Source: Sphingobacterium sp. PCS056 (GTDB taxonomy: Bacteria; Bacteroidota; Bacteroidia; Sphingobacteriales; Sphingobacteriaceae). Taken from it: a DNA stretch of 64,000 nucleotides. The DNA is taken from NCBI RefSeq assembly GCF_023273895.1, contig NZ_CP096883.1, positions 2,976,001 to 3,040,000 on the forward strand. The letters are read 5' to 3'. How positions within the stretch are numbered: the stretch's first letter is position 1; each line of letters begins with the position of its first letter. This document shows, in pieces, positions 46,001 to 53,761 of this stretch. The translations under genes and the position numbers were made by a program. A model generated the notes under the pieces. It saw only the letters and a program-made list of their open reading frames with translations. It made no database searches and was not told the DNA's origin.

Positions 46001-46427
46001 CTATCGTTTTGATTTCAAATTGACTGAAGGTGCCAACAATGGTGTAGGTGTAAGAGCTCCATTAGAGGGTGATGCAGCTTATGCCGGTATGGAAATCCAA
46101 GTATTGGATAACACTGCTGATATCTATAAAGACTTGAAACCTTACCAATACCATGGTTCGGTATACGGTGTTGCAACGGCTAAAAAAGGATTCTTAAAAC
46201 CAGTAGGCGAGTGGAATACGGAAGAAATCGTGGTAAAGGGTAATCGTGTTCAAGTTACTTTAAATGGCACCGTGATTCTTGATGCTGATATTGCAGCGGC
46301 AAGTAAAAATGGTACTTTGGATGGTAAAGATCATCCAGGTTTAAAACGTACTACTGGCCATCTTGCTTTCTTAGGGCATGGATCTGAAGTATTCTTTAAA
46401 AATATCAGAGTGAAAAAATTGAAATAA
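43029..46427 (+). CDS. HEAT-repeat protein with two DUF1080 (3-keto-disaccharide hydrolase) domains
   Basis: A 1132-residue exported protein (signal peptide to ~AYA, residue 20). Residues ~30-720 are alpha-helical HEAT-like repeats (Ala/Leu/Asn-rich). Then two DUF1080 concanavalin-like domains follow: the first from EGFVSLFNGQDLTGWKG (~725-925), the second from EGFEVLFDGTNLDKW (~938-1131). DUF1080 proteins were shown to act as 3-keto-disaccharide/glycoside hydrolases. Co-transcription with a Gfo/Idh/MocA oxidoreductase supports that pathway. The HEAT scaffold plus tandem domains in one chain is unusual in length. A terminator follows. Confidence 0.88.
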   Translation: MKKVFNTISALLILQVAAYAQQPQNRTTATKIADVLGQQPAEEKAKFLYAMNELENFTSSEIAAMLNQLKPQGQNNAQVEYATNSYSFYVNQPGKEKQKEVFVQGLLDALGTVKEDTNKAFVLRLLRQCATNTAVSKVATYLNTPYLADAAARTLVSINTKESSDALAQGLAKVSDEKCAVALVTALGDVKNQSTETAIIALMDKFKSDSFKRTALIALSKIGGTAALPIFEKELKAANYSYDNLNGIGLGLDYAESLIENKKNTEAVAYLNTLFAEASKLKAINAQVGSLTLLTELDAKKQKKNLFAAAQNENNVYRHVALSLLHKYGDANDTKKLLGLAAKSSPAVQESLLNYMAQNGSISQLKAIEKIVGKSTDAHAKLAGLSAINLLSKGADSKALIDNLSTDAQLNESIKALLLSSKNEQTMDVINNSLATVDDAKKIQLLDILSTRANANSSQAVLALNSTNADVNKAINKALPNVAQEKDLDVLVNLLAKSEDASSKNLEVAIANVIQSSQNRDQHIQKLAANISRSAAPSAIRYFPVFARLGDQESLNAVANYLKSDNPDLRNAAVAAIADWSTPLALNELIQLSRTDLSADLNGKVFAGLVKNINKSSETNDQKTLLLKDAFAVAKNTTQKRTVLASLQATGTYQALVFASKYMKDPELKGAAVNTAMNIALDNKSFVGTEIRTILNEVIGNLSGSESSYLKEAVIKHLAEMSKSEGFVSLFNGQDLTGWKGLVANPIKRSQMTEKELAAAQLKADEQMRQGWIAKNGELIFTGKGDNIATIKQYGDFEMLVDWKLDKNGKEGDAGIYLRGTPQVQIWDISRVHEGAQVGSGGLYNNQKAESKPLLVADNPLGEWNTFKIKMVDDKVTVYLNGKLVTDNVPLENYWDRNQSLFPTEQIELQAHGTVVSYRDIYVKELARKNVFQLSAAEKKEGFEVLFDGTNLDKWTKNDGYVISDEGYLRVVPDAKFGGNLYTKEEYGDFIYRFDFKLTEGANNGVGVRAPLEGDAAYAGMEIQVLDNTADIYKDLKPYQYHGSVYGVATAKKGFLKPVGEWNTEEIVVKGNRVQVTLNGTVILDADIAAASKNGTLDGKDHPGLKRTTGHLAFLGHGSEVFFKNIRVKKLK

Positions 46428-46449
46428 GAATTATCTTATTTTATTGATT

Positions 46450-46485
46450 AGGTCCTTATTAATATCAATTAATAAGGACCTTTTT
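46450..46485 (+). terminator. Rho-independent terminator
   Basis: 14-bp perfect stem (AGGTCCTTATTAAT and its complement), four-base loop, then TTTT. The ~230 bases beyond it to 46713 show no feature. Confidence 0.9.
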
Positions 46486-46713
46486 CGTACTGATACCCCA
46501 TTTATCGAAATGTTCAACAGTTAGATTGATAACTTTAGGGATCAACATTCTTAACAATCTATGTTGCTGCAGACCTATAAAAATATTTAGATGACTGACA
46601 ACCGATTGAAGAATTCATATTGCTGATCAATAGAACTAGGTAATCGATAGAAATGGCACTTGAAATATATGGATAAAAAATAATATCACACGTTACGGTA
46701 GGCTGGATGAATA

Positions 46714-47044
46714 TTAGTGAGCTGTAGAATTTGAAAATACATTCATCACCACTACTCCCGAAACAATCAAGATAATACCAATCACCGCTGGCAAATCTAG
46801 TGTATGTTTAAAAACAACAACAGAGATAACAGTTGTCAGCACAATACCAATACCACCCCAGATGGCATAAGCAATACTGAGCGGTATAGACTTAAAGCGC
46901 CAAGGAGAGGAAATAGAAACATGCAATAAAAGCAATAACCGTGATAATGGAAGGAATTAGCTTTGTAAAACCGTTAGATGCTTTCAAAAAGCTGCTGCCC
47001 GTTAATTCAAATACAATCGACAGCCCTAAAAATAAATATTTCAT
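46714..47044 (-). pseudogene. SMR-family multidrug efflux protein, single-base frameshift
   Basis: From the ATG at 47044 the frame reads M-K-Y-L-F-L-G-L-S-I-V-F-E-L-T-G, the start of an EmrE/SugE-type small multidrug resistance protein with the key membrane Glu, up to YFLSLAL, then meets a TAA. One base later, the other frame continues KSIPLSIAYAIWGGIG (SMR signature) through helices 3 and 4 to the stop at 46714. Removing one A of AAA 46894-46896 restores a 109-residue SMR protein of normal length. As written it is inactive; a sequencing error is the alternative. A Crp/Fnr-type regulator lies just upstream. Confidence 0.85.
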
Positions 47045-47055
47045 GATATTTTATA

Positions 47056-47073
47056 TATGATTTAATAATCATA
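47056..47073. promoter_or_regulatory. Operator-like dyad TATGATT-N4-AATCATA
   Basis: Perfect 7-bp dyad of 18 bases between the start of the SMR gene (47044) and a near-consensus -7 box (TTACTTTG) upstream of it. Size and spacing suit a Crp/Fnr-type dimer, whose gene is adjacent (47149-47709). Confidence 0.45.
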
Positions 47074-47148
47074 CAAAGTAACGTTAGATTGAGACGAGTT
47101 TTTTTGATATAGATCAAATTCAGTTATCAAGTACCAGGTAGTACGTAA

Positions 47149-47709
47149 TTATTTTTTTCGAATACGACTTAATGTTTCCTGCGTAATGCCCAAGTAGGAG
47201 GCGATATGTCCCAAAGAAATCCGTAAAGAGGCTTCTGTTTCATTCTTCAACAACGTGTTGTAACGCTCCTCCGCAGATTCTGTCTGTAGTGAAATGGCAC
47301 GCTCCTCTAATATTTTACAATATTCTTCCGCTAATTTTCTACCAATGGTTTCCATCTGATGGTACTTTTGGTACAGCTCATTCATATCTTCTCTTGAGAT
47401 GTAGTAAATGGAAGAATTTTCTAAAAACTGAATACTTTCTTGGGAGGGAAGATTAAAGAAAAGTGGAATCACCGAACCTAATATGGTATTTTCAATACCA
47501 AACCAAACATTAATTTCTCGACCTTCTTTATTGTAAAATGCACGAACAAGTCCGTTTTCGATAACAAACATATTGGATACAACCTGACCTTGTTTAAGAA
47601 AAAAATCCCCCTTCTGTTTGGTCATGAATTTAGTTCTACTTAACAGTTCTTGCTCAAGATCATCATGAATTGCTCCATATTTTTTTAGTTGTTGAATTAA
47701 AAGATTCAT
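47149..47709 (-). CDS. Crp/Fnr-family transcriptional regulator
   Basis: A 186-residue regulator with an N-terminal cyclic-nucleotide-binding-like barrel (GDFFLKQGQVVSNMFVIENGLVRAFY) and a C-terminal helix-turn-helix (ISLGHIASYLGITQETLSRIRKK). No Fe-S cysteines of the Fnr kind are seen, and the cAMP-binding Arg-Ser pair is not obvious. The ATG at 47709 has GGAAG 12 bases upstream; longer forms from TTG 47769 are possible. The adjacent frameshifted SMR gene with a dyad in its promoter is the likely target. Confidence 0.88.
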   Translation of the reverse strand: MNLLIQQLKKYGAIHDDLEQELLSRTKFMTKQKGDFFLKQGQVVSNMFVIENGLVRAFYNKEGREINVWFGIENTILGSVIPLFFNLPSQESIQFLENSSIYYISREDMNELYQKYHQMETIGRKLAEEYCKILEERAISLQTESAEERYNTLLKNETEASLRISLGHIASYLGITQETLSRIRKK

Positions 47710-48117
47710 ATTTTTTGTTACTTCCTTACCTATTAAAATATTCAGAATATCTCTATACCCTTGTTCCAAAATATCACTTTATGTATGTAAGCGCTAAATT
47801 TGAAGCCTTATAAGCCAATATCTATATATGAGCTTCTGTTTGCAACTACAATAACAAAATTACTCAGATTTATAATATTATATGCATGATATCTCATTTA
47901 CATCATCCTTATAGGGATAGGACGTAGTGAAAAACAATTTTTATCCCCATATCTTAACTGTTGATCCCTTATCGGGATCGTTTGAATCCTGGTATTGTTC
48001 ATGCACTTTCTGTTTTTTTTAAGTTGGAACAGCACAAAATAAGATTGATCTGATCATGATCAAATAATCAGGTCAATATCCGGGATATGGAATTTATGAT
48101 TGCCTATTGTCAATGGA
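47710..48117. other. Gene-free region with dyads
   Basis: Holds a GATCCC/GGGATC hairpin (47963-47979) and a nested palindrome TTGATC-N7-GATCAA (48045-48063) whose core TGATCATGATCA is perfect. The second resembles an Fnr-type box but is far from any start. No perfect -7 box or convincing reading frame was seen. Confidence 0.4.
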
Positions 48118-48330
48118 CTAGTAGGGTAACTCTTCACAGTTAAAACCCTTATTCTGCAAGAGTGAGATGATGGACGCTGCATTTTGCTTTTGCGTATCAA
48201 TACGTAAGATACGATCGCAATCCTGTAAGTCGAAATTCCATTTACCGGGGGTACAGTACGCAGTAAGATCGTATGCTAAGTCAAGAATATCTTTTTCAGT
48301 TTCAACTGATGTCTTAAATACATAAATCAT
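48118..48330 (-). CDS. Small conserved-looking protein, HMA-like fold
   Basis: A 70-residue protein beginning MIYVFKTSV, with a pattern of strand-helix-strand-strand-helix-strand (FKTSV, DILDLAYDL, KWNFDLQDCDRILRID, AASIISLLQNKGF, NCEELPY) as in heavy-metal-associated ferredoxin-like domains, but without the CxxC metal motif. Function unknown. It follows the siderophore-interacting protein gene by 35 bases on the same strand and may share its transcript. Confidence 0.65.
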   Translation of the reverse strand: MIYVFKTSVETEKDILDLAYDLTAYCTPGKWNFDLQDCDRILRIDTQKQNAASIISLLQNKGFNCEELPY

Positions 48331-48365
48331 ATGGCTCGTTGTTTTAGTTTTTTAAATATAATCTG

Positions 48366-49076
48366 TTATAGTCCTTTCTTTCCTTGCAACCAATAGCCCT
48401 GTGCCGATATGCGTTTCGCGCCTTTGTTTTTAAGAACTTTTCGAAATGTCTGGATAGAAATGACATTGCCGACCAGTATATAGCTCGCATCTAACCATTC
48501 CTCATCATAGAATATGGGAAGATCAGCTATCCATTTCTCATGCGAGAATGATCCATTTTTTGGGAATATCTGATAATTTTCCAAGCCTAATAATGCTGGA
48601 ACCTCTTTATTTTCATCGTCCAATTCCAGATAAAATTGAAATAAATGTTTGTTTTGCTTTAACATAGGAAGTAAAGAGCAGGCTAACCCTAACGATGTCT
48701 CATCTCCAAAAAAAAACTGATGTTTGATCTTCTGCTGATATACCTTACGTCCTCTTGGGCTACTGATATAAAGTTGATCACCTATGTTCAAGCTATGGGC
48801 GTATTGGCTACCAGGACCATTGTCGTGAAGATGGAATATAATATCCAGGATACCCGTACGGATATCGTGATAGGCAATGGTGTAATTACGATATTCGATA
48901 TCATTGACACGTATGACACTGGCATAGCCTATCTGAAAATTCATATGAGCAATATTACTCCGGAAGCGTACTTTTTTAAGATACGGGCTAAGGTAAGTGG
49001 CGTATATGACTTCGGCGCGCTGTCCGACGACACTTTCTAATAGTTTTCCTGCCCATTTGGGTATTGTTGATATCAT
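48366..49076 (-). CDS. Siderophore-interacting protein (FAD-binding ferric reductase)
   Basis: A 236-residue flavin reductase-like protein. The FAD-binding segment YRNYTIAYHD (R-x-Y-T motif), then HDNGPGSQYAHSLNIGDQLYISSPRG and FFGDETSLG are typical of the FAD_binding_9/SIP family, which frees iron from ferric siderophores in the cytoplasm. The ATG at 49076 has AAGGAA upstream; the longer frame to 49109 has no better start. An AraC-family gene lies 78 bases upstream on the same strand and may regulate it. Confidence 0.88.
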   Translation of the reverse strand: MISTIPKWAGKLLESVVGQRAEVIYATYLSPYLKKVRFRSNIAHMNFQIGYASVIRVNDIEYRNYTIAYHDIRTGILDIIFHLHDNGPGSQYAHSLNIGDQLYISSPRGRKVYQQKIKHQFFFGDETSLGLACSLLPMLKQNKHLFQFYLELDDENKEVPALLGLENYQIFPKNGSFSHEKWIADLPIFYDEEWLDASYILVGNVISIQTFRKVLKNKGAKRISAQGYWLQGKKGL

Positions 49077-49154
49077 GGTATTCCTTTTTAGTTCATTACA
49101 AAGGAACATCGAATTTACAGTGTAAACAATGGAGTAAAGAAAGAGTGTATTGGA

Positions 49155-50018
49155 CTAATCGCGGTTTTTATTCCTAAAGGATAGGGCTGACATTCCAGTT
49201 GCCTTAGTGAAAAGTCTGGAAAAGTAGGCATAATCCTCGAAACCCAACGTGTCAGCAATTTCTTTTACCGATTGGTCAGAATGGTAAAGCAGTCGCTTGG
49301 CTTCTAAAATAATGCGCTGCTGAATATGATAGGATACCGGCTGGCCAGTACTGTCTTTTACACATTCATTCAAATAAGAGGTTGAGATATTGAGGATCAA
49401 AGCATAAGCCGAAGGCCGCTTTATCGATACAAAGTCTCGCTGTAATGCAGCTTTGAAAGCTTTAGTAATCTGCTCTGATCTAGAAAGCTTGTCAATAGGT
49501 GTGGAGCCTTCTAGGTATACTGAAGTGAGCAGTCCAATCAAGGTATTGCAGCTGTCTTTTAATAAGGAGTGATACAATTGCTGATTTTTTCGTTCAGATA
49601 GGTTAAGACATAGCGATGCACTATTGGCTAGGATAGAAAAGATATCTTCTTGAACCATTAGAGGTTTGAGGGGAGCCAGCTCTTCTAACAAATGGAGGTA
49701 TTCTGGATTTATATGTTCACTATTGATCCTCAAAAAACTACCGTTCACACTTGTCAGAGCAACAATACGATGTACCTGATGTGGATGTATATATAGAATA
49801 GAAAATGGCTTTACAGTATATTGTTGAAAATCTATTTCGATTACCGTAGTTCCATTTTCTAACAAGAAGAACGAATGGTAGTTATCACGGTGTGATCGTC
49901 TGACTTCATCCAGATTCATGATATCCTGTTCATCAAAGTGTGCTTTGCCCATACTGATTCCAGAGCTGAATTCAGCAGTCATTGTTTTTATAGGGATGGA
50001 CTTATTTTTTTGACGCAT
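49155..50018 (-). CDS. AraC-family transcriptional regulator
   Basis: A 287-residue regulator with an N-terminal cupin-like sensor (residues ~25-140; TVKPFSILYIHPHQVHRI) and a C-terminal double helix-turn-helix (residues ~190-285; SVKEIADTLGFEDYAYFSRLFTKATGMSALSFR in pieces). The inducer is unknown. It precedes the siderophore-interacting protein gene on the same strand, which is its most likely target. Confidence 0.92.
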   Translation of the reverse strand: MRQKNKSIPIKTMTAEFSSGISMGKAHFDEQDIMNLDEVRRSHRDNYHSFFLLENGTTVIEIDFQQYTVKPFSILYIHPHQVHRIVALTSVNGSFLRINSEHINPEYLHLLEELAPLKPLMVQEDIFSILANSASLCLNLSERKNQQLYHSLLKDSCNTLIGLLTSVYLEGSTPIDKLSRSEQITKAFKAALQRDFVSIKRPSAYALILNISTSYLNECVKDSTGQPVSYHIQQRIILEAKRLLYHSDQSVKEIADTLGFEDYAYFSRLFTKATGMSALSFRNKNRD

Positions 50019-50068
50019 GATTGGATGTGTATATCTTTAAACCTGATTACTGTCACAGCTAAGAGAAG

Positions 50069-50076
50069 CAAAAATA
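50069..50076 (-). promoter_or_regulatory. -7 promoter element TATTTTTG
   Basis: Perfect TAnnTTTG match about 50 bases before the AraC-family start at 50018. Confidence 0.5.
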
Positions 50077-50106
50077 CGAGAAATATTAAAGATTGGTGGG
50101 CACCGT

Positions 50107-50721
50107 TTATTTTTGCTCTACAATAGTTCTGAAAGTGAGGTTAATCCTCGGGGTATGGATCTTTTTTGTTGGAGGAAGCCGATGTAGCCAATGGGATTGA
50201 GTTTCGTCTTTCATCACCAGCAAGCTACCATGTTCTAAGGTCAATCCGACATGCTCTTTCGTTTGTTTATGTTTGAAAGCAAATTTACGCACGGCACCAA
50301 AGCTCAAGGAGCCGATAGCCCCATTTTTCTTTAGATCTTTTTCGCCATCACTATGCCAGGCCATACCTTCATCCCCGTTATGATAGAGATTGAGCAAGCA
50401 AGAGTTAAAAGTCTCACCAGTCATTTTTTCAATTAAAACTTTCAATTCCAACAACTCTTTTGACCACGGTAGTGCGCGCTTTATTATATTCGAATAGGTG
50501 TATTCAAAAGCTTTTTCCCCGTACCATGCAACCTTTCTTTTGGTCACTATATGTTTGCCAAAAATAACAGCCTCATCATGGCGCCATTCGATAGCAGCTA
50601 ATAATTTTTCATAATAGCGATTGGCAGTTTCCATATCCACGATTGGACCATAATAATGTACAGTACCATCTTTTGGAAGCCAATTTTTTGAGCTATCTAC
50701 AGGGTAAGCGAATAATTCCAT
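50107..50721 (-). CDS. AlkB-like 2-oxoglutarate/Fe(II) dioxygenase
   Basis: A 204-residue DNA-repair dioxygenase that removes methyl groups from 1-methyladenine and 3-methylcytosine. Iron ligands: H-x-D in GMAWHSDGEKDL and the later His in SHWLHRLPPT; the 2-oxoglutarate and substrate motif is PRINLTFR (R-x-N-x-T-F-R). NLYHNGDEGM is the family's substrate loop. It follows the Ada-like gene by 75 bases on the same strand; together they form an alkylation-damage unit. Confidence 0.93.
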   Translation of the reverse strand: MELFAYPVDSSKNWLPKDGTVHYYGPIVDMETANRYYEKLLAAIEWRHDEAVIFGKHIVTKRKVAWYGEKAFEYTYSNIIKRALPWSKELLELKVLIEKMTGETFNSCLLNLYHNGDEGMAWHSDGEKDLKKNGAIGSLSFGAVRKFAFKHKQTKEHVGLTLEHGSLLVMKDETQSHWLHRLPPTKKIHTPRINLTFRTIVEQK

Positions 50722-50795
50722 ATCGTTAATTTATGCTTTTTTTTTATTTATGTTAAGTTTGCACCCTTATAAAGGACGATGTGTAAACGGGATTT

Positions 50796-51647
50796 TTACC
50801 ATTGATCTTCTGTTCGAGCACTTTCCCAACCTATTATGGCAGTTTTCCTTGTCGGTCCCCACATATATCCTCCCGTAATGCCAGAAGATTGGATAATGCG
50901 GTGGCAGGGGATAAGAAAAGCAACCGGATTACTCCCAATTGCGGTGCCAACTGCACGTGACGCTTTTGGATTTCCGATCTGTTGGGCAATGGTACCATAA
51001 GTCGTCAGCTTTCCCATAGGAATTTTTAGTAAACTTTCCCAAACCTTCAGCTGGAAATCAGTTCCCTTGAGGTGTAGCTTAATTTCCGATAGCGCAGACC
51101 AATCATTTTGAAAAATATAAAGAGCATTTTCCTGCAGCTCATCTTCATGGTGATTAAATACAGCATTCGGAAATTTAGCATGGAGATCCTGAAAAGCTTT
51201 TGTTTCATTATTTTCAAATGCTATATAACAGACCCCTTTTGTCGTGGATGCAACGATAAGTTTGCCAAATGGACTATCTGCAAAGCGATAATTAATATGT
51301 AGAAATTGACCGCCATTTTTATATTCAGCAGGGCTCATCCCTTCAATATTGATAAATAAATCATGTAGACGGCTTGTACTGGAAAGCCCCGTCTCGTATG
51401 CTGTATCAAATAGAGTAAGCCCCTTGTTTTCATTCAGTAATTTTTTAGCATATTGAATGCTGATGTACTGCAAAAACTTTTTAGGACTTGTACCTGCCCA
51501 TTCCGTAAAGAGCCGTTGAAAATGGGATGGGCTTAGGTGAATCTGCGCAGCGACCTCATCAAGATTAGGTTGCTCCTTAAAATGATGTTGTATATATTCG
51601 ATGGCGGAGGCGATTCGATTGTAATTTAAACTTGCTTGTGTTTCCAT
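50796..51647 (-). CDS. Ada-like regulator/O6-methylguanine-DNA methyltransferase
   Basis: A 283-residue fusion: an AraC helix-turn-helix domain (residues ~10-105) and a DNA methyltransferase domain with the suicide Cys in IPCHRIIQSSG and the helix RAVGTAIGSNP. The N-terminal zinc domain of E. coli Ada (methyl-phosphotriester repair, which triggers the response) is absent, so how it senses damage is unclear. It probably repairs O6-methylguanine and activates its own unit with the alkB-like gene. Confidence 0.92.
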   Translation of the reverse strand: METQASLNYNRIASAIEYIQHHFKEQPNLDEVAAQIHLSPSHFQRLFTEWAGTSPKKFLQYISIQYAKKLLNENKGLTLFDTAYETGLSSTSRLHDLFINIEGMSPAEYKNGGQFLHINYRFADSPFGKLIVASTTKGVCYIAFENNETKAFQDLHAKFPNAVFNHHEDELQENALYIFQNDWSALSEIKLHLKGTDFQLKVWESLLKIPMGKLTTYGTIAQQIGNPKASRAVGTAIGSNPVAFLIPCHRIIQSSGITGGYMWGPTRKTAIIGWESARTEDQW

Positions 51648-51774
51648 TCCATTTTTATTTATTCACAAATTTCAATATGATTTTGATTTTTTACAATCCG
51701 AAACATGCTGACTTTTAGCCGATCTCCCTTACCACATGATCATCAATTGGATGCTGCTTGAACAACACAACCTT

Positions 51775-51998
51775 TTATATAATCCTTGTGCGCTGCGCAT
51801 TCAAAAAAGTTTTAGCAATATAGCTTACATCCGGGGGGTATCTTGCTGGCATTTCATTTTTTAATTCAATTCCTACCCAACGATATAAGTGATTGCCAAC
51901 CTGACAGTCCCCTCCTCATTTTGATCAACAAACAAGAAATCCAGATAAGTTCCCTTGTCTAAGTTACAAAAACCGTAACCTTTCGGAGCTATGTTCAT
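51775..51998 (-). pseudogene. Possible eroded gene with frame break
   Basis: From ATG 51998 one frame reads M-N-I-A-P-K-G-Y-G-F-C-N then LDKGTYLDFLFVDQNEEG; the +1 frame continues plausibly as GNHLYRWVGIELKNEMPARY to a stop at 51775. The composition looks protein-like across the switch, suggesting a small decayed gene. No family is recognised. Confidence 0.3.
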
Positions 51999-52184
51999 AA
52001 ATTTTTCTTGCTAAATGATGATTTGCCCATTCTCAATAGTGTATAAAAAGCAAAATAGCAATTCATTTGGGATCTTTTTAGCAGGTGAATATTAAGAGAG
52101 GCCTACGATCCAATCAAATTTGTAAAAAAAATACCGTTCAATTTATGAGCCGGTAAAACGTGTTTCCTAGCGATTGGAGATGAG

Positions 52185-52355
52185 CTATATTTCAAGCAGT
52201 GGATTGAGATAGGTTGAAATAGATCGGAGAACGCTGATTGTCGCCGATTTTACGGAGTCCACGGAAACCATTACCTCACCGATCAATATTCCTTTTTCAA
52301 CGATAGTTTGTGCCTGTCCGATGGATAGTGAATTCGACGGACGGTAAATAGGCAT
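52185..52355 (-). CDS. Possible small protein, 56 residues
   Basis: An ATG-to-TAG frame reading M-P-I-Y-R-P-S-N-S-L-S-I-G-Q with an even amino-acid composition (GILIGEVMVSVDSVKSATIS). No promoter box or ribosome-binding site is apparent and no family is recognised; it may be another remnant. Confidence 0.25.
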   Translation of the reverse strand: MPIYRPSNSLSIGQAQTIVEKGILIGEVMVSVDSVKSATISVLRSISTYLNPLLEI

Positions 52356-52400
52356 AGATTTACATCAGTAAAACAAATCAATCATTCAAAAATTAGTATT

Positions 52401-52958
52401 ATGGAAATTATTCAAACCTCAGAAAATGCATTATCACACTCATCAGTAACAGCGATCATTCATGCACCTATCGAAAAGGTAAATATTGCAGACTGGTTAT
52501 TGAACCTACCTGATGCAGAATACCAAAGATGCTCAACACAGCATATCGCTGCTGCAATCTCTACAACGTTTGATGGAGAACCCGTTTCACTTAATGTCGA
52601 AACAATAGGAGACGCATTAATGGTACAGCACTACGTAGCTGTTGTCCATGAACCGGCATACTGTCGAATGCTGTCGATTTCAGATTCAATCACTAAAGGG
52701 GGGCGTACAAAAGTACAGGTACTTTGGGAACTTAGGGCTACCAGAATTGACGATAATACTTGTCTTTATACCAATGAGATCCACGCTACAGCTACTCCAG
52801 AGATGCTGGCTTATATCAAAGAAAATGGAATCAATCTTTCCGATGCAGCAGCAGCAAGACAGGCTGCTTCAGATGCCCACAATCATGAAGAGACACCGAA
52901 CTTTGCTAAAAGTATCGAAAATAAGGCCATAACAGGAAAATACAATCAACCTTTTTAA
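52401..52958 (+). CDS. Uncharacterised protein, possibly SRPBCC-like
   Basis: A 185-residue soluble protein without signal peptide. The pattern AIIHAPIEKVNIADWLLNLP at the start and alternating strands with a long C-terminal helix would suit the START/SRPBCC ligand-binding fold, but the match is weak. It is 14 bases upstream of a lipocalin-like gene, so the two are an operon. Both may bind small hydrophobic ligands; that is inference. Confidence 0.6.
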   Translation: MEIIQTSENALSHSSVTAIIHAPIEKVNIADWLLNLPDAEYQRCSTQHIAAAISTTFDGEPVSLNVETIGDALMVQHYVAVVHEPAYCRMLSISDSITKGGRTKVQVLWELRATRIDDNTCLYTNEIHATATPEMLAYIKENGINLSDAAAARQAASDAHNHEETPNFAKSIENKAITGKYNQPF

Positions 52959-52972
52959 AAAAAATGTTTAAG

Positions 52973-53440
52973 ATGGAAAAGACATTATTTGAAAAATTGA
53001 TCGGTACCTGGACCTTAGTGGAATTGCAAGAAGTAGCGCTCGAAAGTGGGAGCATTTCCTACCCCATGGGTGAAATGCCAAAAGGTCTGATCATGTATAA
53101 TCCTGATGGTTATATGTCTGCTCAGATCATGAATCCAGATCGCAAGAACTTTAAAAAGGAACATTGGACTGGAGCTACAGCAGAAGAATACAGGCAGGAG
53201 GGATCCACCTATTTAGCATATTCAGGGCCTTTTACTGCTGATCAGAACGAACAGACATTAAGCCATGTCATGTATATTTCTCTTTTTCCGAATTGGACAG
53301 GTCAAACACAAAATAGGATCATACGTTTTGAAAATGAATATCTGTTTTTAGAAAGCGGTAAATCCTTCCTGTCCGAGGGAAAAGAAGTTGTACATCAACT
53401 TAAATGGAAAAGAGCAGAAAATTTAAAACCCAAAAATTGA
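52973..53440 (+). CDS. Lipocalin-like domain protein
   Basis: A 155-residue protein of the bacterial lipocalin-like family: it starts with LIGTWTLVELQEV (the G-x-W motif), has PKGLIMYNPDGYMSAQIM and YSGPFTADQNEQTLSHVMYISLFPNWTGQTQNRI in pieces, all typical. Members occur near secondary-metabolism and stress genes and are thought to bind small ligands. The ATG at 52973 is used; one at 52964 is also in frame. Cytoplasmic. Confidence 0.8.
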   Translation: MEKTLFEKLIGTWTLVELQEVALESGSISYPMGEMPKGLIMYNPDGYMSAQIMNPDRKNFKKEHWTGATAEEYRQEGSTYLAYSGPFTADQNEQTLSHVMYISLFPNWTGQTQNRIIRFENEYLFLESGKSFLSEGKEVVHQLKWKRAENLKPKN

Positions 53441-53616
53441 TTCAAATGAAAACGGTTGCAATGTCAAGGTATGGTGGTCTTTTTTGAGGAATTGGTAAAC
53501 GAATATGATAGGGTTTAATTGAAAATTTAGAACGCTAGATGAATATACTTTAACAGGGTGGTTTATAGTTTTTTTGCATAAAAAAGGAGACAACTTATCT
53601 AAAGTGCCTCCTTTTG

Positions 53617-53688
53617 TGTCCCCGAAGGGAGTCGAACCCATATCAACAGAACCGGAATCTGCAATTTTATCCATTAAACTACAGGGAC
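53617..53688 (-). tRNA. tRNA-Arg (CCG anticodon)
   Basis: 72-base cloverleaf on the minus strand: acceptor GTCCCTG/CGGGGAC (one T-G pair), discriminator A, anticodon stem GCAGA/TCTGT with loop TTCCGGT (anticodon CCG), T loop TTCGACT. CCA is not encoded. Confidence 0.9.
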
Positions 53689-53761
53689 ATGCTAGCAAAG
53701 ATATACTATTTCATGAAAAATCAAAATAGCTAATTACAATCTCTTGCCAACGCTCTCATCT

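Larger units (their letters stand above)
51648..52400. other. 753-base gene-poor region
   Basis: No frame of more than 60 codons. It contains a broken minus-strand frame (51775-51998) and a 56-codon minus-strand frame (52185-52355), both described separately. No perfect -7 box was seen for the plus-strand gene at 52401. No transposase, tRNA or repeat is visible. Confidence 0.5.

Noticed and set aside
53423-53698. Minus-strand frame of 91 codons
   Set aside because: It runs through a tRNA-Arg gene and overlaps the end of the lipocalin-like gene; no family motif.
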